DNA of 64,000 nt, taken from the NCBI GenBank assembly GCA_964653435.1, contig CAZZFA010000017.1, positions 1 through 64,000 on the forward strand. Reading direction: 5' to 3'. The translations under genes and the position numbers were made by a program. The notes beneath the pieces were generated by a model, which saw nothing but the letters and a program-made list of their open reading frames with translations, was not told where the DNA came from and searched no databases. The DNA comes from CAZMVY01 sp964653435. GTDB taxonomy: Bacteria; Planctomycetota; Phycisphaerae; UBA1845; PWPN01. Position 1 is the first letter of the stretch, and the number at the start of each line of letters is the position of its first letter. Below are positions 32,018 to 40,946 of this stretch, in pieces.

Positions 32018-32488
32018 TCACCTGCCGTGAAGCTCCCGGGGCAGCGCATCGAGCCATCCTAGTTCGAGCACGCGCCACATGCCCAACAGGATCGCCTCGG
32101 CCGCGTCGTGCCGTAGTGAAGTCGGGCGGCGAGCCCCGGACCAGGCGATGACGCGCCGGGCCATCTCGCCGGCGTGGCGTTTGGCCTGCGGGCCGGTGCG
32201 CTGCTCGCGGGGATAAAGGAAGACCCGCCGCCACTGCTCGGCGCTGATTCTGCGGACAGGCAATCCCCGCCGTCCAGCCTCTTGCTCCCAGATCACGGCC
32301 GGCGGCCCGCCGCCTTCCAGGACGAGCTCGCCGAGGTCGGGCACGGCATCAAGCACGCCTCGCACGCCCCGCCGAAGCGTCCGGTGCGTGCCGAAATGCT
32401 GCGATCGATACCACACAAGCCGCCCGTCCCGTCCGTACAGGGCGAGGCCGATTCGCAGGCCGACATCCACAGCCAGTAGCGAAGCCAT
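32018..32488 (-). CDS. Small RuvC/RNase H-fold protein, putative nuclease
   Basis: A 156-residue protein opening LLAVDVGLRIGLALYGRDG, the first strands of an RNase H fold with Asp8. Glu58 (LVLEGGG) and Asp128/Glu131 (RHDAAEAILLG) stand where RuvC-type resolvases keep their acidic metal ligands. It is too short and too different to call RuvC itself. It starts 12 bases after the MFS gene on the same strand and converges with dynamin B. A divalent-metal nuclease is likely from the fold; the target is unknown. Confidence 0.6.
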   Translation of the reverse strand: MASLLAVDVGLRIGLALYGRDGRLVWYRSQHFGTHRTLRRGVRGVLDAVPDLGELVLEGGGPPAVIWEQEAGRRGLPVRRISAEQWRRVFLYPREQRTGPQAKRHAGEMARRVIAWSGARRPTSLRHDAAEAILLGMWRVLELGWLDALPRELHGR

Positions 32489-32500
32489 GACGCGGGCGCC

Positions 32501-33703
32501 TCATGGACCGGAGAACGAGTACGTCGCCGCACGGACGACGGCTCGTCGTGCCTGATGGTGGTGGATATACGTCTGCACCAGTATCGCGACCGCGAGCAGG
32601 GCCGTTGCGGTCAAGTACGGCGTGTCGAGCCGGTAGCGGTCTGCGAGGTGGCCGGCGGCAAGCGGACCGACGATCCCCATGAGGCCGACGACGGCCTCAT
32701 TGATGGAGACGTATCGCGCGCTGCGGTGTGCATGCACGAGCGAGTGGAAGACGAAGTAGAAGTAGAACGAGCCGGAGTAAATGCCGACGAGCGCCGCTGC
32801 CGCATAGAACACGGCGGGCGTTCGCGCGATCCCGAAGAGGGCCAGGCCGGCCACGCCGACCGTGCCGAAGATCAGAATGGGCACGGGGTTGTACATCCAT
32901 CGGCGGCCGCGGCTCAGGGCCAGCCCCACGCACGCCTGAACCGCTGCGAGCACGAACAGGATCCGGCCCTGGTCCACTTTGGAGACGGCATAGGCCGCGC
33001 CGCTGCTGGGGAAGATGCTGCGGATGACCGCCATCACCAGGCAGCCGGTTCCGCCGAAGACCCACGACATCCACGCGAGGTCCGGCAGGGCGGCGGCGGA
33101 CGGGTCGGCCGCCGGCGCGGGGCGGTCGTCTTCGGCGGGCCGCGGCGAAGGTGCGACGTCGGTATGGTGCTTCAGACAGTAGATACCGACGGCAATGAGG
33201 GCTGCGACGAATCCGTTGAAGACGTAACACGCACGCCAGCCCGTGTGCTGGAACAGATACCCGGCGACGAACGGGCCCAGCGCGTAGCCGCTGCTCCACG
33301 AGAACGTGTAGAGGCCGGTCGAATGCGCGACGGCCTTGTTCCGGCCCTGGTCGACGAGCTTCATGAAGACCTGGAACGGAGCGAAGAAGAACGCCGTGCT
33401 GAAGCCCTGCGCCGCCATGAGGGCGTACATCGCTCGCGTGCCGGGGATGAGCAGAAACGCGGCAGCGAGCATCACGTTGAAGAGCGCCGAGGCGATGAGG
33501 ATCCAGGCCGCGTTGCGCGGGCTGACGACGTGGCCGGCCATCAGCGACGCCACCATGTAGACGCCCGCCCAGAGCAGCATGATCGATGCGACGGCCTGCG
33601 CGCTCCGGCCCATGTCTGCCATCCGCACCATGCACACGAACAGCGCAGCGGACAGGATCACGTCCATCAGGGTGGCGCACAAGTAGACGACGAGTCGGAC
33701 CAT
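32501..33703 (-). CDS. Major facilitator superfamily transporter
   Basis: A 400-residue protein with about twelve hydrophobic segments in two halves, joined by a Pro/Ala/Asp-rich loop (about residues 185-215). The N-terminal half contains FMKLVDQGRNKAVAHSTGLYTF and SSGYALGPFVAGYLFQHTGWR, which resemble the motif A and motif C areas of MFS proteins. I start at ATG 33703; the upstream open frame adds 49 residues with no membrane character. Substrate unknown. It probably shares a transcript with the RNase H-fold gene. Confidence 0.82.
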   Translation of the reverse strand: MVRLVVYLCATLMDVILSAALFVCMVRMADMGRSAQAVASIMLLWAGVYMVASLMAGHVVSPRNAAWILIASALFNVMLAAAFLLIPGTRAMYALMAAQGFSTAFFFAPFQVFMKLVDQGRNKAVAHSTGLYTFSWSSGYALGPFVAGYLFQHTGWRACYVFNGFVAALIAVGIYCLKHHTDVAPSPRPAEDDRPAPAADPSAAALPDLAWMSWVFGGTGCLVMAVIRSIFPSSGAAYAVSKVDQGRILFVLAAVQACVGLALSRGRRWMYNPVPILIFGTVGVAGLALFGIARTPAVFYAAAALVGIYSGSFYFYFVFHSLVHAHRSARYVSINEAVVGLMGIVGPLAAGHLADRYRLDTPYLTATALLAVAILVQTYIHHHQARRAVVRAATYSFSGP

Positions 33704-33895
33704 CGCGCTCTTCCGATCGTTGCCGGCGGCGGCGATGTCGCGGTCGGCATAAAGCCGACACCCTTCACGCGAATGTTTCGCCTTCGATCCTCGATGCCGC
33801 AGCGCCGCGCAGGGTGACGAATGATACGACAGGGACGTAGGGCACGCCATTGCCTGCCGAACCGCTGTCGGCGGACTGGCGCGCGGGCACGCACC

Positions 33896-35035
33896 CTACC
33901 GGTTCACAAGAGCCGACAGTTCCTCCACCTTCGCCGCCCAGGTCTCGCGGGTCATGGCGGCCTGACGAGCGGCGCGGCGTTCGGGGCCGTCCTCGGCGAT
34001 CGCGCGTTCGCACGCTGCCTCGAACTCATTCGCGTTGTCGGCGAGGTAGACGAATTCCGCGTACCGTGCCACCTCGGGCAGCGGCGTCGAGACCACGGGC
34101 AATCCGGCGGAGAGGTACTCCCGCAGCTTGATCGGGTTGACGTTCCGCGTCAGCTCGTTCAGCTTGAAGGGGATCAGGCCGACGTCGAACGCTTTGGCAT
34201 AGCCCGGCAGCAAGGCGTACGCCCTGCGCCCGAGAAAGTGCAGGTTCGGCAGCGAACGATACGCCGAGACATCGTGAAGCGCCTCGCCGATCAGGACGAA
34301 CGACCAGGCCGGCCGTCGCCGCGCAATCTCCGCCACCAGGGCCACGTCTACCCAATGCTGGATCAGACCATAGAAACCGAGGATCGGCTTCGGGATGCTG
34401 CGAACGTCGTCGGGCACCGTCGTTTCGGGCAGGGCGGCCCTGGCGAAGTGTTCGTAATCGACGCCGTGCGTCACGAGGTGCGTCCGCGGGTTGAACGGAC
34501 TTTTCGACGCGTGCAGCGACGCGGAGGTGGTGATGACGACCGAGGCCGCCCGCATCAACTCCCGTTCGAGCCGCTGAATCCGCCGCTTGTCGTAGCCCTC
34601 GAACTCGCTGAACTCATCCACGCAGTAGTATACGAAGCGTTCCTCGCGCAGCCGCCCCACGAGATAGCCCGCATCCGGCGCGAAGCTCCACACCTGCACG
34701 GGACGGCGCGGCAGGGCGGCCATCGCCCGATGGAGCTGGCGGAGGAGCAGCACGCGATTGACCGTCCGAACGCCGGGAAAGCCCGGCAGCGGCACCAGCA
34801 TCGGCGTGAGCACGCGAAGTGTCGGCGTGATCTCTTCGATTCCGCCGACGACCTGGCCGAGCTTCCGTACGATCGCCCGCAGGTCCTGTACGGACGCCTG
34901 CGGCCGTCGCGATGCGTGGTAGTTCACCCAGAGCACATGGTTGTGCTGCGCGAGCAGCCTCATGACCTGATGCTTGCTGGTCGGGTCGATGTGCCAGTTG
35001 CTTGCGAGGCAGACGATGTTCCGGTTCTCGATCAC
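33896..35035 (-). CDS. Glycosyltransferase, GT4-like
   Basis: A 379-residue GT-B type glycosyltransferase: an N-terminal acceptor domain starting NIVCLASNWHIDPTSKHQVM, a central HGVDYEHFARA, and the C-terminal donor domain with YAKAFDVGLIPFKLNELTRN and NPIKLREYLSAGLPVVSTPL. It should add a sugar to the exopolysaccharide repeat unit on the cytosolic side. The GTG start (35035) overlaps the upstream stop in GTGA, so it is coupled to the other glycosyltransferase. It is last in the minus-strand exopolysaccharide operon. Confidence 0.85.
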   Translation of the reverse strand: MIENRNIVCLASNWHIDPTSKHQVMRLLAQHNHVLWVNYHASRRPQASVQDLRAIVRKLGQVVGGIEEITPTLRVLTPMLVPLPGFPGVRTVNRVLLLRQLHRAMAALPRRPVQVWSFAPDAGYLVGRLREERFVYYCVDEFSEFEGYDKRRIQRLERELMRAASVVITTSASLHASKSPFNPRTHLVTHGVDYEHFARAALPETTVPDDVRSIPKPILGFYGLIQHWVDVALVAEIARRRPAWSFVLIGEALHDVSAYRSLPNLHFLGRRAYALLPGYAKAFDVGLIPFKLNELTRNVNPIKLREYLSAGLPVVSTPLPEVARYAEFVYLADNANEFEAACERAIAEDGPERRAARQAAMTRETWAAKVEELSALVNR

Positions 35036-36213
35036 GCCGGGGCCGCTCCCTCGATAATCGCCGAGAGCTTTTCCATCTCCCTTTCCCAACGATAGTGTCT
35101 GGCGACCAGTTCTGCGCCGCGATCGGCGACGGCGGCGGCCGCCGCATCGTCGGTCAGCAATTCGATCACCCGCTCGGCGAAGTCCTCGGGCGAGTCCGCT
35201 ACCAGGAAATGTTCGCCGGCACGGCCCTGGAGCGAGCGGGCGATCCTGCTCGTGGTGACCACGGGCCGGCGGGCCGCCATCGCCTCGAGGACCTTGTTCT
35301 GCAGCCCGCGGGCGGTCTGGAACGGCGCCACGCTGACCCGGAACTTCGCGAGATACGCGGCTACGTCGTCCACGGCGCCGGTCACCCGGACGCCGGGCGC
35401 GCCGGCCAGCGCGCGAACCCGGGCGCTTGGCGCGCGGCCGACGATCCAGAACGCGGCGTCGGGGCATTGTGCCCGCACCCGAGGCCAGACCCGCTTCACG
35501 AACCAGCAAACGGCCTCGACATTGGGGTAATAATTCATCATGCCCACAAAGCCCACGTTCGCTTCTCGGGGCAGGCCGGGCGGCTCGCCGGCGGGGGGGC
35601 TTACGCCGTTGCCCACGACGTAAACCTTTGCGGCGGCGTCCGGCGCCGCCAAGTCGGCCGCCTCGGCGGGCGTGATGAACACGCTGGCGTCGAACGCCCT
35701 CGCCCAGGCCTGCTCTCTTGCGGCCAGCCGGGCGGCCTCGCACCCGAAGATCAGCGACGCCGGCAACCCCCGCCGCTCCGCATAAGCACGCCACTTGGCG
35801 CTGTCCAGATCCACGAAATCGAGCACGCGCCGGGCGGCCGGCACGTTGAGGGCATAGCCGGCCATGCTCGAGGAGTAGGCGAACACGCAGTCAAAACGCA
35901 CCTGCCGCGTCCAGGCGGCCAGGATCTCCGTCAGCCGGCGGGCGCGGAAATAGCCCTCCGTGAGGGTGCCGCCGGCCAGCCACGACGCGGCTGCGCGGAA
36001 CATGGCCGCCTTCTCGTGCAGCCGCACGGCGGCCACATCGCGGCACCACTGCCGTAACGCGGGCACGTGGGGCAGATCGTCGGGGTCGTCAACGAAACAG
36101 GCGAGCCACACGTCGTGCCGGCCGGCCAGCTGCCGCAGCTCATGATAGGCGCGAAGTTTCTCCCCCTTGTTCGGCGGATACGGAATGCGGTGAACAAGCA
36201 TCAGCAGGTTCAA
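35032..36213 (-). CDS. Sugar transferase of the PEP-CTERM/XrtA-associated family (TIGR03087-like)
   Basis: A 393-residue GT4-type enzyme. The start NLLMLVHRIPYPPNKGEKLR is the hallmark of the sugar transferases found in PEP-CTERM/EpsH exopolysaccharide loci. Later motifs are VGFVGMMNYYPNVEAV and the donor segment VAPFQTARGLQNKVLEAMA. The family start corresponds to TTG 36213, which begins one base after the tRNA-like element and so leaves no separate ribosome site; ATG 36201 is the alternative. It is followed by a second glycosyltransferase with a 4-base overlap. Confidence 0.83.
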   Translation of the reverse strand: MNLLMLVHRIPYPPNKGEKLRAYHELRQLAGRHDVWLACFVDDPDDLPHVPALRQWCRDVAAVRLHEKAAMFRAAASWLAGGTLTEGYFRARRLTEILAAWTRQVRFDCVFAYSSSMAGYALNVPAARRVLDFVDLDSAKWRAYAERRGLPASLIFGCEAARLAAREQAWARAFDASVFITPAEAADLAAPDAAAKVYVVGNGVSPPAGEPPGLPREANVGFVGMMNYYPNVEAVCWFVKRVWPRVRAQCPDAAFWIVGRAPSARVRALAGAPGVRVTGAVDDVAAYLAKFRVSVAPFQTARGLQNKVLEAMAARRPVVTTSRIARSLQGRAGEHFLVADSPEDFAERVIELLTDDAAAAAVADRGAELVARHYRWEREMEKLSAIIEGAAPA

Positions 36214-36214
36214 T

Positions 36215-36290
36215 TAGGCGGAGGAGGATTTGAACACTCCGACCTCCCGGGTGTTGATTCCGGGCGCTCTGCCAACTGAGCTATCCGCCT
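36215..36290 (-). tRNA. Abnormal tRNA-like element (possible tRNA pseudogene)
   Basis: On the minus strand the acceptor AGGCGGA pairs with TCCGCCT, and a normal D arm (GCTCAGTTGGCAGAGC) follows. The anticodon stem CCCGG/CCGGG closes a nine-base loop, AATCAACAC, instead of seven. The T arm GGAG-T-G/CCTCC has a bulged T before TTCAAAT. No reading of the loop gives a consistent amino acid: U33 placement gives CAA (Leu), but there is no long variable arm. It lies 7 bases after the FemAB stop and abuts the next gene. It is either a decayed tRNA or a tRNA-like signal within the mRNA. Confidence 0.7.
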
Positions 36291-36297
36291 GTCCACT

Positions 36298-37362
36298 TCA
36301 GCCGGGTATCGATCCCGACAGCCAGGCGCCGAGCCGTTTCGTCGCACACAGCGGCAGCCGTTGCCACAGCCGCCGGGCGGCGCGAAACCTCGCATTGCTC
36401 GGCGTCAGGTCCGGCAGCCTGTTTCCGCACACCAGAACCTGCTGGTATTCCAGCTTGCGCGGCTCGAAGCCGTGAAACCGTTTGAAATTCGCCGCCCCTA
36501 CATTGTCTTTCCGGGATCGTCCGAAATCAAACACGCGGCAACCTCGTCGCACGGCTTCTTCCATAATCGTAAGGTACAGAAAATTGTTCGTGCAATAGCG
36601 GTCCAAGCTCGCGTCGCAGCCCGAAAAGTAGGGCATGGCCGTGTCGCCGTGGTAAAACGTCACCAGACCCGCGGCCGGCCTTCCCTCGTACGACACCAGC
36701 GAAACCGTATGCCGTCCCGGCGTCCCTGCGACCAGCGACTCGAAGAACGAATACGGGTAGTTCAGCGATCCGAGCCGCCGCATGCTCAGGCAGTACAGGT
36801 CCCACACGGTGGGCAGATTGGCATCCTCAAAGCTGACGGTCAGGCCGAACTTCTCGCGTCCCTTGCGGGCGGCCGCTCGTGTCTTGCGCGGCAGCCACTC
36901 CAGCACACCCTCGGGGCGACCAGGCAACTCGCGCCGGAACGTCACGTACCGGTCGATGATCGGCGCGCCGGGCACGGCCGCCCGAACCGACCGCAGGTCG
37001 AGCATCTTCACCCGTTCGCTTCGACCGTATTCCATCGCCGCCTCGAACAACGCCCGCGCGGCTTCATCGCTGTCGGCGAGGATTCCCCCATAGACGCCGT
37101 ACGGCACGCTCACGAGCAGGGTCCCGGCAAGAAAGCTGCGGACCAGGTACAGCGGCAGGACGCCTTCGATCCGCCCGTCACGTTCCGCGATCAGGAACCT
37201 CGTGACATGCCCCCAGGTCTGCGTGACAGCATCCCGCCAGGTCAGCGTGTGGAAGAACGTGCCCTGGGCGTTCGCGCTTACGTACCGCTCCCAACGCGGA
37301 GCGTCCGCCTCGCAAAGCGGTCGGATCATCAGGCCGGGAGTCTGGGTTGTCGTCGTCGCCAT
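36298..37362 (-). CDS. FemAB-family protein of an XrtA-type exopolysaccharide locus
   Basis: A 354-residue protein with the double-GNAT architecture of FemAB proteins: WERYVSANAQGTFFHTLTWRD near the N-terminus, LPRKTRAAARKGREKFGL in the middle, and CRVFDFGRSRKDNVGAANFKRFHG near the end, the last being characteristic of the PEP-CTERM-associated branch. FemAB proteins transfer aminoacyl or acyl groups; the substrate here is probably a cell-surface glycan or peptide. It lies 24 bases after the tyrosine kinase gene. Confidence 0.85.
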   Translation of the reverse strand: MATTTTQTPGLMIRPLCEADAPRWERYVSANAQGTFFHTLTWRDAVTQTWGHVTRFLIAERDGRIEGVLPLYLVRSFLAGTLLVSVPYGVYGGILADSDEAARALFEAAMEYGRSERVKMLDLRSVRAAVPGAPIIDRYVTFRRELPGRPEGVLEWLPRKTRAAARKGREKFGLTVSFEDANLPTVWDLYCLSMRRLGSLNYPYSFFESLVAGTPGRHTVSLVSYEGRPAAGLVTFYHGDTAMPYFSGCDASLDRYCTNNFLYLTIMEEAVRRGCRVFDFGRSRKDNVGAANFKRFHGFEPRKLEYQQVLVCGNRLPDLTPSNARFRAARRLWQRLPLCATKRLGAWLSGSIPG

Positions 37363-37386
37363 GAAGCGTGAAACGCGAGGATTCCG

Positions 37387-38304
37387 TCAGTACGGTTGAT
37401 ATCCCGTGTACGCGCCGTGGTAGTCGTACCCGTAGCCGTACTCGTGCAGCCATGGAGCCTTCCAGTGTCGTTGTCCGACCAGGACGCACCCGAGGATGCG
37501 CACGTTGCTCGATTCCAATAACCGCATCGCGTGCTTGACGTTCGGCTCGGGCGTGCGGTGCATGCGGATGACCAGGATGGCACCGTCGCAGTGCGCGCCG
37601 ATGATGGACGCGTCCGCGATCGCGTTCGCCGGCGGCAGATCGAGAAGGGCGTAGTGATAGCGCCGGCGCACCTCGCCGATGAGTTCCTCGCAGGCCCGCG
37701 AGCCCAGCAGTTCCGCCGCGTTACGCTTGCCCAGGCGGCCGGCCGGCAGGAAGTGCAGATTCGGCAGCGTCGTCCGCCGGACCACCGCCGCCAGTTCCGC
37801 CTCGCCTCGCAGGACTTCGGCCATGCCCCGGCTCTCGGCGCATCCGAGCTCGTGCGTCAGGGAGCAGCGCCGCAGATCTCCGTCGATGGCCAGGATCTTC
37901 AGGTGCCGCAATTCGGCGAAGGTGAGTGCCATGTTCAGGGTGGTGGTGGTCTTGCCCTCGCCCGTTATGCTGCTGGTGATCGCCAGCGTCATCGGCTCCC
38001 GTTTCTCGTTGAGGTTCATCAGACGCGTGCGGAGCGAGCGGTACTGTTCGGACGCCGCCGCGCCGCGATCGTGCCATGCCACGAACGAGGGAGCCAGATT
38101 CTCCAGCGCGACGACCGGCAGGTCGTTCGGGGGCGCCTCCTCCGTTACGGGCCCGGCGACGGAGGGTGCTTCCGTGGCGGCCGGCGCCTCCGCGGTGGCC
38201 ACCGGGCCGGGCGGGGCGGCGGAGGCCTCTTCCTGGAGGCGGCGCTGACGCAGCGCTTCGCGCTCCTCCTGGGCACGCCGCAACGCGTCGGAGATGTTTC
38301 CCAT
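37387..38304 (-). CDS. CpsD/CapB-type tyrosine autokinase
   Basis: A 305-residue cytosolic BY-kinase. Walker A is GEGKTTTT (115-122), Walker A-prime ILAIDGDLRR, and Walker B lies in YALLDLPPANAIADA. The C-terminal 20 residues hold seven tyrosines (HEYGYGYDYHGAYTGYQPY), the usual autophosphorylation cluster. Residues 25-70 are a Pro/Ala-rich linker. With the Wzz-like protein encoded just upstream it should form the chain-length and export control unit. The Walker A-prime and RYRS-like N-terminal motif (EQYRSLRTRL) agree with XrtA-linked kinases. Confidence 0.9.
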   Translation of the reverse strand: MGNISDALRRAQEEREALRQRRLQEEASAAPPGPVATAEAPAATEAPSVAGPVTEEAPPNDLPVVALENLAPSFVAWHDRGAAASEQYRSLRTRLMNLNEKREPMTLAITSSITGEGKTTTTLNMALTFAELRHLKILAIDGDLRRCSLTHELGCAESRGMAEVLRGEAELAAVVRRTTLPNLHFLPAGRLGKRNAAELLGSRACEELIGEVRRRYHYALLDLPPANAIADASIIGAHCDGAILVIRMHRTPEPNVKHAMRLLESSNVRILGCVLVGQRHWKAPWLHEYGYGYDYHGAYTGYQPY

Positions 38305-38346
38305 GTCGTTCCTTCCTGCCGTCCCGGATCCCGCGAGACCCTCTGT

Positions 38347-40140
38347 CTATCGCATCCGCAGCGATCGTACCATCTCGTCCAGGGCCGCTGCCGGCGAGCT
38401 CCGTATGTTCTGGTACAACTGAGGCAGCTCCAGGCTCACGTACGCCACGGAGGCCGTCGAAGCCACCATGACCAGGAGCATCACCCCCACGGCGGGCATC
38501 ACGATCGCCCGCCGCACGAAGCGCCGCCACTTCACCTGCGGCGTCACGACTTCGTCGATACTCTCCAGCACCGGGATCCCAAGCGACTTGGATACCTGCG
38601 TGGATGTCCGGAACGAGCGGTCGAAAAACTCCGCCAGCACGGCGGCGGTCGCGCCGCACCCGGCGCCCACGACGAGCGCGATGATCAATACCCACATGAA
38701 CGTCGGGGAGGAGGCCTTGAGCACCGGCTGGGGCTCCTCCTTCGTGCTGAGCTGGATTCCCCGCTTGCTGACCTCGGCGGAAAGGAACCGCTGCACCTGG
38801 TCGCGCCAGTCCTGCCAGCGCTTGTGCTCCGCGAGGGCCTGCTCGTACACCTTGGTTCCGATCCGCCACTTCTGTTGTGCCTCAACGAGGTCGGGCTTCT
38901 TCGCCTGACGCTCGGCGATCTGCGCGTCTATCGCCTTGATGTCCGCCACGACGTCAACGATCAGTTCCTGAAGCAGGGCGATGTGGTTCTCCAGCCGCTG
39001 CTTTTCGAGAAGAAGCGACTGATAGTCCCGGATGCCGGTTGCCGGGGCCGACGTAGCCACCCACTCCTGCTTCGCCTTGGCCAGTTGTGCGCGTTTGCGC
39101 TCCAGCTTCCGGACGAGCGACTCCTGCTCCGGGTGCTCCGGCCTCATCTTGCGGAAGGTGGCGTTGTTCTCGATGGCGTCTTCGAGTGTGCGGATCTCCT
39201 GTTCCAGACCGGCGATCATGGCGGCGCCCTCCGTCGGCGCCGAAACCGGCGCCGATGCCGACGGCTGCGTGGTGCCCCCGGCGAGCATCTCGTTGATCCC
39301 CGCGAGGGACTTCTGCGCGCTCCGCAGCGCCCGGTCATGCTCCCGCTTCTTCTGGAGGGCGATGGCCTTCTCCGATTCGAGCTTGTTCAACTCGCCCTCC
39401 AGGAAGCCCGGGCTGGTCGGGTCGCCGCCGACCTCCACCTTGATCCTGTCGAGCTCCTTCTCCGCGGCCGCAAGCTCCTTGGCGTACCGTTTCTCCTCCT
39501 GGTCGAAGAAGTCGCGGGCCTTCTCCATGTTCTGCCGGATCTGTGTGAGCGTTCGCTCGATGTAGTTGTCCTTCAGCTTCGCCAGCAGCCGCTGCGCCAC
39601 CACCGGATCGGACCACCGGAACGTGATCTCCACGAGATCGAGCCGGTCGCTCTTCTGCAGGAACGCCAGGTCGATCTTCTTCGCCACCGCCTCGGCGAGT
39701 TGCTGCAGCCGCTGCTGCCCCTCCAGGGTCAGCACATCGTGCGAATCGCGCGGCAGGCCCCGGCTCAACCCTACCGCCTCGATCGCCGACTTCACGGCCT
39801 CGAACCCCTGCAACTCCACCGGCAACCCCAGGCGGTACGTGGCGAAGCCGAACGGCGAGTTCGCGCTGATGATGCTGCTCAGGCTCAGGTCGTCGTAGCG
39901 CTCAATGATGCAGCGGGCCGTGTACTCGCGAGGCCAGTACAGGCTGCTCGCCAGCGTGACGGATGCCCCCACACCCATCGCGATCAGGATATACCACCGG
40001 CGCCATACGGCCACGCGCACGATGTCCGGCAGCGAGGTGGCAACCTCGCTCATTGCGCCGGCAGGCCGCGCCCGCTCGGCCGGCCCATAGTCCCGCGCCG
40101 GGCGCCTGGTTGATTCCTTCTGCCCCATGCTCAGCCCCAT
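38347..40140 (-). CDS. Wzz/GNVR chain-length determinant protein
   Basis: A 597-residue inner-membrane protein. One transmembrane segment follows the N-terminus (WRRWYILIAMGVGASVTLA), then a very long coiled coil (about residues 200-450, rich in Glu, Lys and Gln). Two C-terminal membrane segments follow (FMWVLIIALVVGAGCGATAA and IVMPAVGVMLLVMVAS). This matches the longer polysaccharide co-polymerases of XrtA-type loci. It partners the tyrosine kinase and the outer-membrane export protein on either side. The start could also be at residue 30 (MSEVATSLPDIV). Confidence 0.88.
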   Translation of the reverse strand: MGLSMGQKESTRRPARDYGPAERARPAGAMSEVATSLPDIVRVAVWRRWYILIAMGVGASVTLASSLYWPREYTARCIIERYDDLSLSSIISANSPFGFATYRLGLPVELQGFEAVKSAIEAVGLSRGLPRDSHDVLTLEGQQRLQQLAEAVAKKIDLAFLQKSDRLDLVEITFRWSDPVVAQRLLAKLKDNYIERTLTQIRQNMEKARDFFDQEEKRYAKELAAAEKELDRIKVEVGGDPTSPGFLEGELNKLESEKAIALQKKREHDRALRSAQKSLAGINEMLAGGTTQPSASAPVSAPTEGAAMIAGLEQEIRTLEDAIENNATFRKMRPEHPEQESLVRKLERKRAQLAKAKQEWVATSAPATGIRDYQSLLLEKQRLENHIALLQELIVDVVADIKAIDAQIAERQAKKPDLVEAQQKWRIGTKVYEQALAEHKRWQDWRDQVQRFLSAEVSKRGIQLSTKEEPQPVLKASSPTFMWVLIIALVVGAGCGATAAVLAEFFDRSFRTSTQVSKSLGIPVLESIDEVVTPQVKWRRFVRRAIVMPAVGVMLLVMVASTASVAYVSLELPQLYQNIRSSPAAALDEMVRSLRMR

Positions 40141-40154
40141 GCCGCGCCCGGACG

Positions 40155-40946
40155 CTACCGACTGAAGATGTGCAACTTCCGGGCCTGCCTGGCCGTCCTA
40201 TTATACTGGTCGTTCTGCTGCGCGGCGCTGAAGGCCTGGACCGTACTGGCATAAGTGGATACGGCCGGGGCCGCCTGGAAGAACGGGAAGAATACCTGTT
40301 GCACGCCCAGCCCGACTGCCGCGATCGGCGTGGGCGGCACATAGACCACGTCTCCGTCCTGGAGCAGAATGTTCAACCGAAGATCCCCGCTCTGTGTTAT
40401 TTTATCCAGGTCAACGGTGATTTCATGTGCCTGGTTCTCCTCGGCGGACGGGCGGACGATCCGAATCTGCGCGTTCCAGGCCAGATACGTGGGCTGAGCC
40501 TTCGCCAGGGCGTCCAGTACCGTGTCCCGGCCGGTGTAAGGCTGCGCGCCAGGCGTCGTGACTTGTCCGAATACGTAGTACTTCTGGCTGGCGTACTCGG
40601 TGACCTGCACGTTGACTTTGGGATCGTTGTAATAGCGGCTCAGGAGCGTCTCGAGCTTGGCGGCGATTTCCTGCGGCGTGAGGCCGACGACCTTTACCTC
40701 GCCGAGAAGCCGCAGCGAGATCTTCCCGTCCGCCCGAATCCGCTCCTCCGAGTCGTTTATCTCCGGCGCGATCGGCGCGCTGATTCGTATAACGTCCGGC
40801 GGCGCAACGCGATAACGCCCGGAAGAGACCAGGTGTTCGTGCGCCCGCAGGAACACAACGAGATCCTTGTGTTCGTTGCAGCCCGCCGACAGGCAGCAGG
40901 CCAGAATCACCGCCAATGCCTTGCCGATCGCCCTGATCTTTCTCAT
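40155..40946 (-). CDS. Wza-type polysaccharide export lipoprotein
   Basis: A 263-residue outer-membrane export protein. The signal and lipobox (LAVILACCLSAGC) are at the start. The polysaccharide export domain begins YRVAPPDVIRISAP and continues DGKISLRLLGEVKVVGLTPQEI. A SLBB-like part follows, with YYVFGQVTTPGAQPYTGRDTVLDAL and LLQDGDVVYVPPTPIA. I start at ATG 40946 because it opens the signal peptide; the frame is open 75 bases more. It is the first gene of the minus-strand exopolysaccharide operon. Confidence 0.9.
   Translation of the reverse strand: MRKIRAIGKALAVILACCLSAGCNEHKDLVVFLRAHEHLVSSGRYRVAPPDVIRISAPIAPEINDSEERIRADGKISLRLLGEVKVVGLTPQEIAAKLETLLSRYYNDPKVNVQVTEYASQKYYVFGQVTTPGAQPYTGRDTVLDALAKAQPTYLAWNAQIRIVRPSAEENQAHEITVDLDKITQSGDLRLNILLQDGDVVYVPPTPIAAVGLGVQQVFFPFFQAAPAVSTYASTVQAFSAAQQNDQYNRTARQARKLHIFSR

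Noticed and set aside
36215..36290. A genuine tRNA-Leu (CAA)
   Set aside because: CAA can be read from the loop, but tRNA-Leu needs a long variable arm and a seven-base loop; neither is present.
37531..40113. An 860-codon open frame antisense to the kinase and Wzz genes
   Set aside because: It spans two real genes and their gap, and its translation is Leu/Arg/His-rich low complexity. It mirrors codon bias of the real genes.
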